Assembly (NCBI GenBank): GCA_903872255.1
Contig: CAIQJW010000226.1
Span: 1 to 33,100, forward strand
Length of the DNA: 33,100 bases
Reading direction: 5' to 3'
Origin: an uncultured delta proteobacterium
GTDB taxonomy: Bacteria > Desulfobacterota > Syntrophorhabdia > Syntrophorhabdales > Syntrophorhabdaceae
The number at the start of each line of letters is the position of its first letter. The first letter of the stretch is position 1. The notes beneath the pieces were generated by a model. It saw nothing but the letters and a program-made list of their open reading frames with translations. It was not told the origin of the DNA and ran no database searches. Positions 9,155 to 18,246 of this stretch are shown here, piece by piece. The position numbers and the translations under genes were made by a program.

Positions 9155-10483
9155 CTATTGCCCCTCATACTGGAAGGCGACTATGTCCGCCTCACCCGCG
9201 TGGGGGAAGATGAGACGCGGCGAGAAGCCTTGCCGGATGAGCACGGGGGCGAGATTGGCCTCAAAGGCGTGGGCGAGGTCAATTGTAAAGAAAATATCCA
9301 GAAACCCTTCGGCTTTCAACATCTTCAGGTGCTGCTCGAGAATCGCCGGCGCGTCGGCGCCGTCCCAGATGAGATGAAGCGTCGCGGAGCTTTGTATGCG
9401 GTCGAGTTCGACGGAGAAAAGGGGGTGGGCGGGGCGCATCTCACCTCCCCCGGGGGTGAGACGGATGTCGCGGGCAAGATAAAGACGGTCGTACTCCTGC
9501 CTGAGGAATGGCACCAGGTCGGGGTGCGCCCAAACGCTTGAGCCCGGGTCCTCTTTCAACTGGCGGTAATAGATGGGCCATGGCTCTTTGTGTCCGTCAG
9601 CCTTTGTATGGCCCATGGACCCCAGTAATTCGAAATAGCCTTCGGGAAGTTCAGGTGTCGGGTATATGTCGGTCAGACAGATTGCCTCGGTTCTTACCAC
9701 CTCACCGAGAAGCCCGTCCACTAGGGCCTCGGACATGCCGTGTTCCGGGGGCTGATCAAAAAGATAGGGGCCGAAGGCCTCTATCGTGCGCGTTCCCTGA
9801 GTGCGCCACAGTATCCCTCCTGCCACATCGGCTCCTCCGTCTGTGGCGACGAGGACGCGGTAGTGACCCTCGGCAACCATGTCCGCCACCTTGGCGGGAA
9901 AAGAAAAGTCGACAGGAAAGGAGCCGGCCGGATAGTAGGCAGTGACCTGCCGGACGAAGTACTTGAGGGTTTCCGTCTCGGGACGGCCCACACGGAATTG
10001 GGTCAGTGCGCGAACCGGGGCCTTCGCGGGTGCCTCTGTCCCGGGGTATGTCTTTTCTTTCGTCAACCCCACGCCATACCCCGACCTGCTGTCATGGAGC
10101 ACGTTGAGGCGGTCCACAAACCTCGATGCGATAATGAGACCCATATCAGCGAGGTCCTCACCGGGCTCAAGGGCCCCTTTTCCCGGTGGATGAGAGATCG
10201 GAATCTCCGGGGGAGCAGTTTTCAGGAGGAATTTCACTCCCACATAGTACCAACCGTCGTAAGCCTCCACGGACACAGCATTGCCTTTCTGATCCGACTC
10301 CGCGAGGTAGGTGAACAGTTCTTCGCTTGCGAGGCGCAGTCTCGTCGTATCCCCGGCCTCCATGCCGAATGCGGCAGCTGATTCCTCCACAAAAGACATC
10401 GTGAGGGAGAAGAAAGACATGTCGAGGTACGTGGCGAGGCGGTTCGTTCTGTGCGGTCGCTCCAAGGATATCTCCGTGAGCAT
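9155..10483 (-). CDS. RsbW/HATPase-like N-terminal domain (degenerate) fused to GNAT-like C-terminal region
   Basis: Start MLTEISLERPHRTNRLATYLDMSFFSLTMSFVEESAAAFGMEAGDTTRLRLASEELFTYL resembles the RsbW N-terminal fold; C-terminus aligns by eye with ORFs 2185 and 10539. Confidence 0.6.
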   Translation of the reverse strand: MLTEISLERPHRTNRLATYLDMSFFSLTMSFVEESAAAFGMEAGDTTRLRLASEELFTYLAESDQKGNAVSVEAYDGWYYVGVKFLLKTAPPEIPISHPPGKGALEPGEDLADMGLIIASRFVDRLNVLHDSRSGYGVGLTKEKTYPGTEAPAKAPVRALTQFRVGRPETETLKYFVRQVTAYYPAGSFPVDFSFPAKVADMVAEGHYRVLVATDGGADVAGGILWRTQGTRTIEAFGPYLFDQPPEHGMSEALVDGLLGEVVRTEAICLTDIYPTPELPEGYFELLGSMGHTKADGHKEPWPIYYRQLKEDPGSSVWAHPDLVPFLRQEYDRLYLARDIRLTPGGGEMRPAHPLFSVELDRIQSSATLHLIWDGADAPAILEQHLKMLKAEGFLDIFFTIDLAHAFEANLAPVLIRQGFSPRLIFPHAGEADIVAFQYEGQ

Positions 10484-10538
10484 GAATTGTATTCGTCGTA
10501 TACTTATATCAGGATGCCCGACCCCGGTCAATCGGGTA

Positions 10539-12023
10539 TTATTTAGCCGTTTTTTCTATATATTGAAAAATTTCCTTTGCCATGGGCGAATGCAGTTCTA
10601 TCGTCGAATGATCAAGAACGAGATTATTCAGGTATTGCAGTATAAGGGTGTCGGTAAAGTGAAAACAGGGAAGTATTCCCGCGATAAAAAATCCCAGCCC
10701 CTCGATCTCTTTGCATATTCGGCTCGTTACCGGATCACCCAGGTTAAGCAAAAGCGAAATATGATCGATCTTTTTGGCACATAGATCTTTGAGGTGGGCG
10801 CGCAGTACACGAACGCAATCCGTCCCGTACTGCCCGATCGTGATCTCGGCGCTATTCGCGTCGGACATGATCTTTGTTCTCAACACGGAAAGGTCCGCCA
10901 GTCTGGAATCTTTGCGGGATTTACGGAATTGTCTTTCTAATCCGAGGTTTGAGTATATCTTGCGCACAATGGATTCGTGATGGGGAGGAAGATATACCGG
11001 GCTGTCCGGCAATTCAGCGACGGCCTGAAATGAAAACACGCATGTTTCCCTCTGGGTATTTACCCCGGCCTTTCCTTGGAAGATACCCGCCGGCACACAG
11101 CCAAGAAGCAGGGCGCAGTCCTTATACCCCGTCTTTTCCGTCATCTTTTGTGAAAAGGTATGTACGGTGACCGCCCTGCCGTAAAGACCCTTGATGCCGA
11201 TGTCTTTCGCATGATCATTAAGAAATTCCTGCATTACCGTGAATATATCGAAACCCCTGAACTGCTGTTTGACTGCGCCTTTCCCCGTTTCGGCGATCAT
11301 GTCATCGAACGTTTCCCTGACCATGGCCAGATGTCCGGCAATTTCTCCCTGATCGGTAACTGCCACAATTGACCTCATCAGACCATCCCGGTTCAATTTC
11401 ACAAGCTTGTCCGGATAATACATCACTTCCGACATGTACGTGTAACCGTATGTCCGGTAAAAAAGCCGGCAAACCTCCAATGCCTCGGATGGATCCATGA
11501 ACCTCACCTGGAACACGGGAGGTGACGCCAATCTATTGTCATCACCGGCATGTTTGGCATTCATTTCCGGCTGCAGAACCTCGCGCTCCCCGATTATACT
11601 CCGGCTTGGAAGATGCTTTACCAGGTGGAGTTCTTTCCCCTCTCTTCCTAAATTAAGGAAAGAAACCTCATCGACGCATTTTCTCATTATGAAAGACCCA
11701 AGCCCCGACGAAGGAATATGCTCGATATCCTCAGGTGTTTCATAGCCGGGAACAAGGCCGGGGTCGTAAGGAAGGCCTTTATCTTTGACAATGATCTTGA
11801 TGCCCTGTGCGGATGGTTCAAAAATGATCTGGAATGATTGCGCGGCCGATTCCAGGGCATGTCCTATTACGTTCGCGACCGCCTCTTCAAGGGCGAGAAG
11901 GATCATTTCCTGATCGTTATCACTGAAGCCGATCGCCTTTGAGCATTCTTTTGCAAATGCCTGGATCGCAGGCAGATAATTTATTTCACTGGTGACCGTG
12001 AGAATGGAGCGTCCGTTAATCAT
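10539..12023 (-). CDS. RsbW/anti-sigma-factor-type ATPase domain fused to GNAT-like acetyltransferase region
   Basis: N-terminus LALEEAVANVIGHAL (N-box), IIVKDKGLPYDP (G1), SSGLGSFIMRKCVDEV (G2); then VRFMDPSEALEVCRLFYRTYGYTY...EIAGHLAMV GNAT-like segment. Confidence 0.75.
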   Translation of the reverse strand: MINGRSILTVTSEINYLPAIQAFAKECSKAIGFSDNDQEMILLALEEAVANVIGHALESAAQSFQIIFEPSAQGIKIIVKDKGLPYDPGLVPGYETPEDIEHIPSSGLGSFIMRKCVDEVSFLNLGREGKELHLVKHLPSRSIIGEREVLQPEMNAKHAGDDNRLASPPVFQVRFMDPSEALEVCRLFYRTYGYTYMSEVMYYPDKLVKLNRDGLMRSIVAVTDQGEIAGHLAMVRETFDDMIAETGKGAVKQQFRGFDIFTVMQEFLNDHAKDIGIKGLYGRAVTVHTFSQKMTEKTGYKDCALLLGCVPAGIFQGKAGVNTQRETCVFSFQAVAELPDSPVYLPPHHESIVRKIYSNLGLERQFRKSRKDSRLADLSVLRTKIMSDANSAEITIGQYGTDCVRVLRAHLKDLCAKKIDHISLLLNLGDPVTSRICKEIEGLGFFIAGILPCFHFTDTLILQYLNNLVLDHSTIELHSPMAKEIFQYIEKTAK

Positions 12024-12222
12024 AAATTTGGATTTTAGTCTATCGAATCTTCTTTTGTCTGTCCAGCAATTCCAGACTCGCCGCGAAATATTTCCTTAAT
12101 GTCTTTTATGGGGGCGGTGGAGGCATTACAATTCTTTGATGGAAAGACCCGGTTCAGGGGAGTTACAATAAAAGCACAGGTCAGGCAAGTCCGGACATAA
12201 AAGTAAGAAAGGACAATTTCGA

Positions 12223-12789
12223 ATGACAATACGTACTTTTGCAATCATTGTATGCCTTCTCTCTCTATCCGTTTCGCCGGCAATTGCCGGCGATGAAACT
12301 ACTCCATACAAACAAGGGGCAGGTATCACAATTGACCATGAACCCTTCATTCGACAGACCTTTGATCTGGCAATAAGTTCGGGGAAACATGGCAATCACA
12401 CCTTTGGCGCCCTTCTGGTCCATCAGGGCAAGGTTGTCCTGACCGCTGAAAACACGGTCAATACCGACGCCAATTGCACGCATCACGCGGAGACAAACCT
12501 CGTAAGCAAGGCCAAACGAGAGCTTTCGGCCGGGGTGATCCGTGAGAGCACGTTGTACGCCAGCACTGAACCATGCTCTCTCTGCTGCGCGGCAATGTAT
12601 TATGTAGGCTTTAAGAGGGTTGTGTATGGCGTTTCTTCCAAAGGCCTTGCAAAGTTAACCGGATGGCACGACGAGGGCTTGTCGTGCAACGAGTTTTATC
12701 GGTATAAAGGCGGCCAGATCGACTGGATTGGCCCTGTTCTGGAAGAGGAAGGTGTAAAAGTATTTCGCTATATGCCCAAAAAAAACTAA
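12223..12789 (+). CDS. Nucleoside/cytidine-deaminase-superfamily Zn enzyme with an N-terminal signal peptide
   Basis: MTIRTFAIIVCLLSLSVSPAIAGDE signal sequence; HAE motif in THHAETN and PCSLCCAAMYYVGFKRVVYG (PCxxC). Confidence 0.85.
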   Translation: MTIRTFAIIVCLLSLSVSPAIAGDETTPYKQGAGITIDHEPFIRQTFDLAISSGKHGNHTFGALLVHQGKVVLTAENTVNTDANCTHHAETNLVSKAKRELSAGVIRESTLYASTEPCSLCCAAMYYVGFKRVVYGVSSKGLAKLTGWHDEGLSCNEFYRYKGGQIDWIGPVLEEEGVKVFRYMPKKN

Positions 12790-12828
12790 TATAGCGCCGT
12801 TGATGACACCCTTAACCCGTACGTGTTT

Positions 12829-13263
12829 CTACTTCTTCCGCGTCCATGTGCCCACCCCTACTACGGTATCTGAAGCGGTTACGTGACGATAAATCATTTC
12901 CATTTTGTCTTTACTTATAATCTTGCCATCCATGGTCCCATCTTCATCGGCATAATAAAAGCTCTTATTGTCAAGACCGATGACGCCAATGAACTTCTCG
13001 GTAGCCTTCGGTGACTTAAAGATCCCATGAAGGACTCTCCCCTCCTGTTTCGTCACAACTGCTTCGGCGGCCAGGGTACTGAACTCACCGGCGTGATGCG
13101 TCTTCCACCCGGAAGTGCTGCCTTTCAGAAGGACGCCGCCCTCAGTCTTTACAGTCCATGTTCCCACCAGATTGGGTATAGTGGAATCTGCTAAACATAT
13201 TCCCGCTGTAAATATAAATGTAAATAAAGCGATACCGACAACAACCTTTTTTACGGTAATCAT
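12829..13263 (-). CDS. Exported hypothetical protein
   Basis: MITVKKVVVGIALFTFIFTAGICLADS signal peptide; NLVGTWTVKTEGG...VGVGTWTRKK beta-rich pattern. Confidence 0.65.
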   Translation of the reverse strand: MITVKKVVVGIALFTFIFTAGICLADSTIPNLVGTWTVKTEGGVLLKGSTSGWKTHHAGEFSTLAAEAVVTKQEGRVLHGIFKSPKATEKFIGVIGLDNKSFYYADEDGTMDGKIISKDKMEMIYRHVTASDTVVGVGTWTRKK

Positions 13264-13576
13264 TGCTTTCTCCTTTTTTGCTGAGAATATAGTCCTAGCT
13301 ACAGATAGCATAGTATTCCTTCTTTTTCAATTATTCCCCGGCTCCGGACCCGCCCCTGATAAACCGGTTCGGGGTCTGTGTTCGACTTTATACGTGTTGG
13401 CTTGTCCCTGCCTGCCTCTCTGCATGCTTTCATCCATGACCTACGAAAATCTCGTATCATCGGACCGCAGGCAAGTCTTGTAAGCCAGCATTGACAAATA
13501 AACTATGAAGAAGTATGATTCCGTTAATCAAAGATACTATAATTATCAGGGCATGAGTGTCATAAAAGGAGGATAA

Positions 13577-14131
13577 ATGCGCGGCGCAAGATTCGGTTTA
13601 CTTTTTTCGATCGGCTTTTTTCTTCTGCTTCTTAATGCCTGTGCATACACCCAAAGCTCTTTAGGCCCGGATAATGTTCCTTATGAAAGACCTGATCCAC
13701 AAGATAAATTTTGCATCATGCTGCCACCCGACATAGCGCATGGGTCAAAAATTTACTTCAGTGAAGGAAAAACAGACCCTGAATCAACTGTTGCGTATCG
13801 TCTTTTCACTACTTTAAACGCAAAGTGTCCTTCAGTAATATTGGTAGAAACGTCAAATGAGGAACAGGCTATCAAGCGATGCTCATCTCGTGGCGCCAAG
13901 TATCTTTTTTCTCCCCTGATAAGACAATGGCAAGGCCGTGCCTCACAATTTTCATTTATGCGCAACATTGCTGAAATTGAAATTAGACTGATAAAGGTGG
14001 AGTCAAGAGAGCTTGTCAGGTCGGTCGTATTCGAAGCTCGCAGCGGCTGGTTTAATGCCGGGTGGGATGATCCGGCCGGATTATTAACAACCGATTCCCT
14101 TAAACAATCAATTAACGACCTGATTGATTAA
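13577..14131 (+). CDS. Putative lipoprotein (DUF4823-like)
   Basis: Lipobox LLLLNAC; AKYLFSPLIRQWQGRASQFSFMRNIAEIEIRLIKV...WDDPAGLL; SD AAAGGAGG before the ATG. Confidence 0.65.
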   Translation: MRGARFGLLFSIGFFLLLLNACAYTQSSLGPDNVPYERPDPQDKFCIMLPPDIAHGSKIYFSEGKTDPESTVAYRLFTTLNAKCPSVILVETSNEEQAIKRCSSRGAKYLFSPLIRQWQGRASQFSFMRNIAEIEIRLIKVESRELVRSVVFEARSGWFNAGWDDPAGLLTTDSLKQSINDLID

Positions 14132-14434
14132 AGATTTGTGAATTTGGTTTTGAAACAGGACGGAGCTTATCTGACCTGTTTCCATATATTACATGACCCC
14201 TAAATCAGTTTTTCGAGCTTTTGATTTCGCCCTTTAACCACACCCCCTGCGACTTTGATAGTCGTTTTTCAAAACTCAGGCACAGTCGACAACCTCGCGG
14301 TTGACATTTATAGGCAACCCGAGAAATACTAATGTAATTTAAACTCTCTGAGACATAGGTACATTATCGCAAGCCGGGATGCTGCAGCGCATTGTCCCGG
14401 GACAGATTGCAGGGCATAAGCAAGAAGGATACCA

Positions 14435-15217
14435 ATGATCGGATGCTATAATATTACGGTTCTGTTCGCTGTGTTTATGTTTTTCTTGTGCAACGCAGCT
14501 GATGTTTTTGCAACACTTCCGCTCATTACCGATGATGCCTATACGCAAGGTAAGAACGGGTGTCAAGTCGAGCTTGCGGGCGAGTATGTCTATGATACAG
14601 ATACGGATGCAGGCAAGACAACCAACACCGTTGCCACAGCTGCGGCCTTTACATACGGTGTTGTAGATAACATAGATATTATCGTGACATCGGGTTATCA
14701 GAACACACGGGGCAATACAGAGGGTATCACTTCTAGAAGCGACGGCGTCCCGGACTCAGTCATAGATGTGAAATGGAGATTCTACGAAAGAAAGGATGGT
14801 CTCTCTCTTGCAATCAGGCCGGGTATAATATTTCCCACGGGAGATGATGAGAAAGGGTTGGGTAGCGGTAAGGTACGGTACCGTTTCTTTTTTATCTCTT
14901 CTAAAGAGCTGAAACCCTTTACAGTGCATCTCAATATCGGATACATGAGGAATGAGAACAAGCTCGATGAAAGGGAAGATATTCTTCGTGTATCTTTGGC
15001 AGGGGAATGGAAATTTGCAGAACGTCTTAGGCTGGTGGCCGATACCGGCATTGAAACATGCAGGGATAAATTGCATATAAACGATCCTGCCTTTATTCTT
15101 TTCGGGTTAATATATGGCGTTACCGAAAAGATTGACTTAAGCCTTGGTGTCAAAAGCGCTATCACAGACACAGAAAATAATTTCAGCGCGCTGGCAGGGA
15201 TGACATTTAGGTTTTGA
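14435..15217 (+). CDS. Outer-membrane beta-barrel, MetA-pathway-of-phenol-degradation-like transporter
   Basis: Signal peptide then LPLITDDAYTQGKNGCQVELAGEY; alternating amphipathic strands; C-terminal aromatic FRF. Confidence 0.7.
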   Translation: MIGCYNITVLFAVFMFFLCNAADVFATLPLITDDAYTQGKNGCQVELAGEYVYDTDTDAGKTTNTVATAAAFTYGVVDNIDIIVTSGYQNTRGNTEGITSRSDGVPDSVIDVKWRFYERKDGLSLAIRPGIIFPTGDDEKGLGSGKVRYRFFFISSKELKPFTVHLNIGYMRNENKLDEREDILRVSLAGEWKFAERLRLVADTGIETCRDKLHINDPAFILFGLIYGVTEKIDLSLGVKSAITDTENNFSALAGMTFRF

Positions 15218-15308
15218 TGGTAAGAACTAGATGTTTTGCGCTTAGATCGTCAAAGAGCTATACTAAGGTTACAAAGGGTCGGTTTCGAAACGAAATGAAG
15301 AGAGATCA

Positions 15309-16625
15309 ATGAAATCCGTTACAATACCACTACCCCCTTCGCATCCTCTGCGCATCCTATGGAACTTGATTCTCGTCGTGGCGATCTGGACCTCTTCACT
15401 GACCGTTTCTTATTTTACGGCGGTCGGTTCAGGGCAAGTCAATATTGTCTATGCTTTTTTCACCATTGTTTTCTTTCTTGATATTCTTGTCAATTGTTTT
15501 TCCGCTCAAAAACAGGGCTACCATGTCATAGCACAAAAGAGTGCCGGCATCGTGTACTACCTTAAAAGCTGGTTGATCGTCGATCTCCTTGCTGCCCTTC
15601 CTTTTCTTGCACTTCTCACACAGTCTGGAGATGATGCCGGAATGCGCGTAGTCGTCCTGTCTCTCGGCCTCCTGCGCATTGTTAAGCTGGCCAAGGTGCC
15701 TCGCGTCATGGTGGAATTGCAGGATTCCCTCATGATTAATCCATCGATCATGCGTCTGTTGCTGTTTGCTTTCTGGTTTACCCTTGTCTGCCATTTTATG
15801 GCACTCGGCTGGATCCTCATCGGTGCGGCAGAGAGCAACAGGCCGCCCTTTGATATCTATCTGCGATCCCTTTACTGGTGTCTTACAACGGTCGCGACAA
15901 TTGGTTACGGAGATTATACGCCGAACCACGACAGCAACGTGCAGATTATTTATACTATGGTCGTTCAGATTTTCGGTGTAGCCATGTACGGGTATATCAT
16001 TGGTAATGTTTCAGGACTCATTGCCAATCTTGATACGGCGAAAGCGGAGTTCCTGAGAAAAACGGAATCGGTAAACCGCTTCATGCGGATGCACAAGATC
16101 CCGCTTAAAGACCAGGAACGCGTGAGGGACTACTATAATTATCTCTGGCACAAAAAACGGAGTGTCGGATTAAGCGATGTTATTTCCGACCTGCCACACA
16201 CGCTCTCGAGAGACATCGCTCTTTTTATCCATCAGGATATCTTAAAGAAGGTGGTCCTCTTTCGCCATGCCGATGAACTCTTTGTCCGCGAAGCGGTGCA
16301 GCTTTTGAAGCCTGAGCTTTTTCTGCCCGGCGATTATATTATCCGGGAAGGCGCATCGGGCGACTGCATGTATTTTCTTGACGAGGGAGAGGCGGAAGTC
16401 CTGGTTAAGAATGAGAGGGTGTCGCTTCTAACAGAGGGTTCACCGTTCGGCGAGTCGGCCCTTGTCCGGGAAGAAAAACGCAATGCGAGTATCCGGGCGA
16501 TCACGTATTGTCATGTTTATATGCTTGGAAAAAAAGATTTTAACGATCTTCGTGAAAAGCATCCGGCATTCGATTTACAGATTCGCAGAATAAGCGAATC
16601 CCATGAGAAAAATAATCCATCATAA
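15309..16625 (+). CDS. Cyclic nucleotide-gated potassium-type ion channel
   Basis: S1-S6 hydrophobic segments, selectivity filter TTVATIGYGDYTP, C-terminal cNMP-binding domain GDYIIREGASGDCMYFLDEGEAEV...FGESALVREEKRNASIRA. Confidence 0.92.
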   Translation: MKSVTIPLPPSHPLRILWNLILVVAIWTSSLTVSYFTAVGSGQVNIVYAFFTIVFFLDILVNCFSAQKQGYHVIAQKSAGIVYYLKSWLIVDLLAALPFLALLTQSGDDAGMRVVVLSLGLLRIVKLAKVPRVMVELQDSLMINPSIMRLLLFAFWFTLVCHFMALGWILIGAAESNRPPFDIYLRSLYWCLTTVATIGYGDYTPNHDSNVQIIYTMVVQIFGVAMYGYIIGNVSGLIANLDTAKAEFLRKTESVNRFMRMHKIPLKDQERVRDYYNYLWHKKRSVGLSDVISDLPHTLSRDIALFIHQDILKKVVLFRHADELFVREAVQLLKPELFLPGDYIIREGASGDCMYFLDEGEAEVLVKNERVSLLTEGSPFGESALVREEKRNASIRAITYCHVYMLGKKDFNDLREKHPAFDLQIRRISESHEKNNPS

Positions 16626-16765
16626 CAGAAAGAATGCCCCTCCTCTGAAATTCAACTCCTCCCCCCGGCACAAACAGTAAAATCGACGCCTGAGAAAAAA
16701 GTTTTTCACGCTGACACCCTGTTGTCACCACCCACCGTTATACTATTGTCAAAGGCGAGGTTACC

Positions 16766-16927
16766 ATGGAGCGCGAGCAGAAAGGCGACGTGGAGGAAGA
16801 TCTTTTGTGCGATTGGTGCGGGAAGGAAGAGCCACTGGGGACATTTTTTGTCCCGGGAAGGGGCGTTCTCAACCTCTGCGGACACTGCAGGGTATTGCTC
16901 ATGGCCATCCTCATAGACCTGGCTTAA
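16766..16927 (+). CDS. 53-aa CxxC...CxxC zinc-ribbon/treble-clef-like mini-protein
   Basis: ATG at 16766, TAA at 16925-16927: MEREQKGDVEEDLLCDWCGKEEPLGTFFVPGRGVLNLCGHCRVLLMAILIDLA; 13 nt upstream of the next gene on the same strand. Below the ORF track length threshold. Confidence 0.65.
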   Translation: MEREQKGDVEEDLLCDWCGKEEPLGTFFVPGRGVLNLCGHCRVLLMAILIDLA

Positions 16928-16940
16928 GGAGGGGAATCAA

Positions 16941-17936
16941 ATGGAAAAGATTATTACCGACTACATCAACGCCATCGAGTTCGGGGACGCGCAGACGTTC
17001 CGGAACATGACGGTCATCCCGCTTTACACGTCTGTCAACCACGTACCGGACCACCTGACTTTGAAGAAGGCGCTGGAGGCGGGCGTTCTTACCGTTACCG
17101 AGATCGACGCCAGCGGATCGGTCCCGGAGCTGCTTGCGAAGAACGCGGGCGATCTGCCCATCCTGCTCCTTGACGGGGAAGAACTCACAGGGGCCAAGCA
17201 GAACAGGGTCCTCAACACCACCATCCTGCTCAGGGAGAAATCGGAGACACTCATACCCGTCAGCTGCACCGAGCACGGCAGATGGCACTACAGCACCCCG
17301 GAGTTCCACGATTCGGACGTCATCATGGCCAAGCGTGCCATGGCGAAAAAGGCGCGGACGGTGTCCAACTCCCTTCGTAATGAAAAAGCATACCGTTCCG
17401 ACCAGGGACAGGTCTGGGATGACATTGCCAACATGTCCCTGTCTGCGGGCGTCAGCTCAGATACGGGCGCAATGCGTGACGTCTACGAATCAAGAAAAGC
17501 CTCGCTGGACGAGTACATAGAGGCCTTTCCCCCGAGTGAAGGGCAGAAGGGTGTCTTCGTCCTCATCGGCGGGAAAGTGGTCGGGTTCGACGTCGTTTCC
17601 CTGGGCCCAGCATATGCCGACCTCCACCTAAAGATCGTGAAGAGCTATGCCGTGGACGCCTTTATCGAAGGCATGAAATCCGCGGTTAAAAAGGGAGACT
17701 CTCACAAGGTGGCGAGGGCCTTCTTCGAGGAACTCCCGTCATGCACCGAGGAGAGGTACAAGTCCCTGGGCCACGGGATGGACCACCGTTTCGAGGGTAC
17801 AACCACCGTCGGCTCCGCTCTCGTCGCCCGCGAGAAGGTCATCCACATGGCGTTCTTCAAAGCGGACCAGTCCGAAAGGATAGGAAGGATGTCCGGGTCC
17901 GCTCAAAGAAGGGCCAACAGGAGCAGAAGGTCCTAG
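16941..17936 (+). CDS. ARPP-1-like domain protein (ADP-ribosylglycohydrolase/phosphatase-associated)
   Basis: 331 aa; MTVIPLYT...GVLTVTEIDASGSVPELLAKNAGDLPILLLDGEELTGAKQNRVLNTTILL resembles the ARPP-1 family from memory; strong SD GGAGGGG. Confidence 0.7.
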   Translation: MEKIITDYINAIEFGDAQTFRNMTVIPLYTSVNHVPDHLTLKKALEAGVLTVTEIDASGSVPELLAKNAGDLPILLLDGEELTGAKQNRVLNTTILLREKSETLIPVSCTEHGRWHYSTPEFHDSDVIMAKRAMAKKARTVSNSLRNEKAYRSDQGQVWDDIANMSLSAGVSSDTGAMRDVYESRKASLDEYIEAFPPSEGQKGVFVLIGGKVVGFDVVSLGPAYADLHLKIVKSYAVDAFIEGMKSAVKKGDSHKVARAFFEELPSCTEERYKSLGHGMDHRFEGTTTVGSALVAREKVIHMAFFKADQSERIGRMSGSAQRRANRSRRS

Positions 17937-18246
17937 GGGGGGTGCGGTTGGGTATCGGCATATAGATGGAAAAGTACCCCATTATTCGTACATTCATTGG
18001 CCGTATTTGGAGAGAAACGGTGCCGAATAACACTGAAGAATGTGGACCAGCCAGTCTTCATGACGTCTCGGAGACACATTGTTGTCCCCAAAGAGCAGCA
18101 GGTGTCGAAACCGATCTCTCCGCCAAGGACGTTCTCCGTCTGCCTCTTGGAGGCCTGTATATCGAGAAATAGCTCAGGCGCTTATTGAAGGCCCTTTAAT
18201 GTGACCACACGGAATCTGCCAATGGATAGCATCGTCAAAAACATTT

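Noticed and set aside
9740-10381. 213-aa plus-strand ORF
   Set aside because: Antisense to the RsbW-GNAT-like gene; no SD, no domain signature.
17997-18188. 63-aa plus ORF between ARPP-1-like and NWN-repeat genes
   Set aside because: No SD or recognisable domain; could be a remnant, but I cannot support it.
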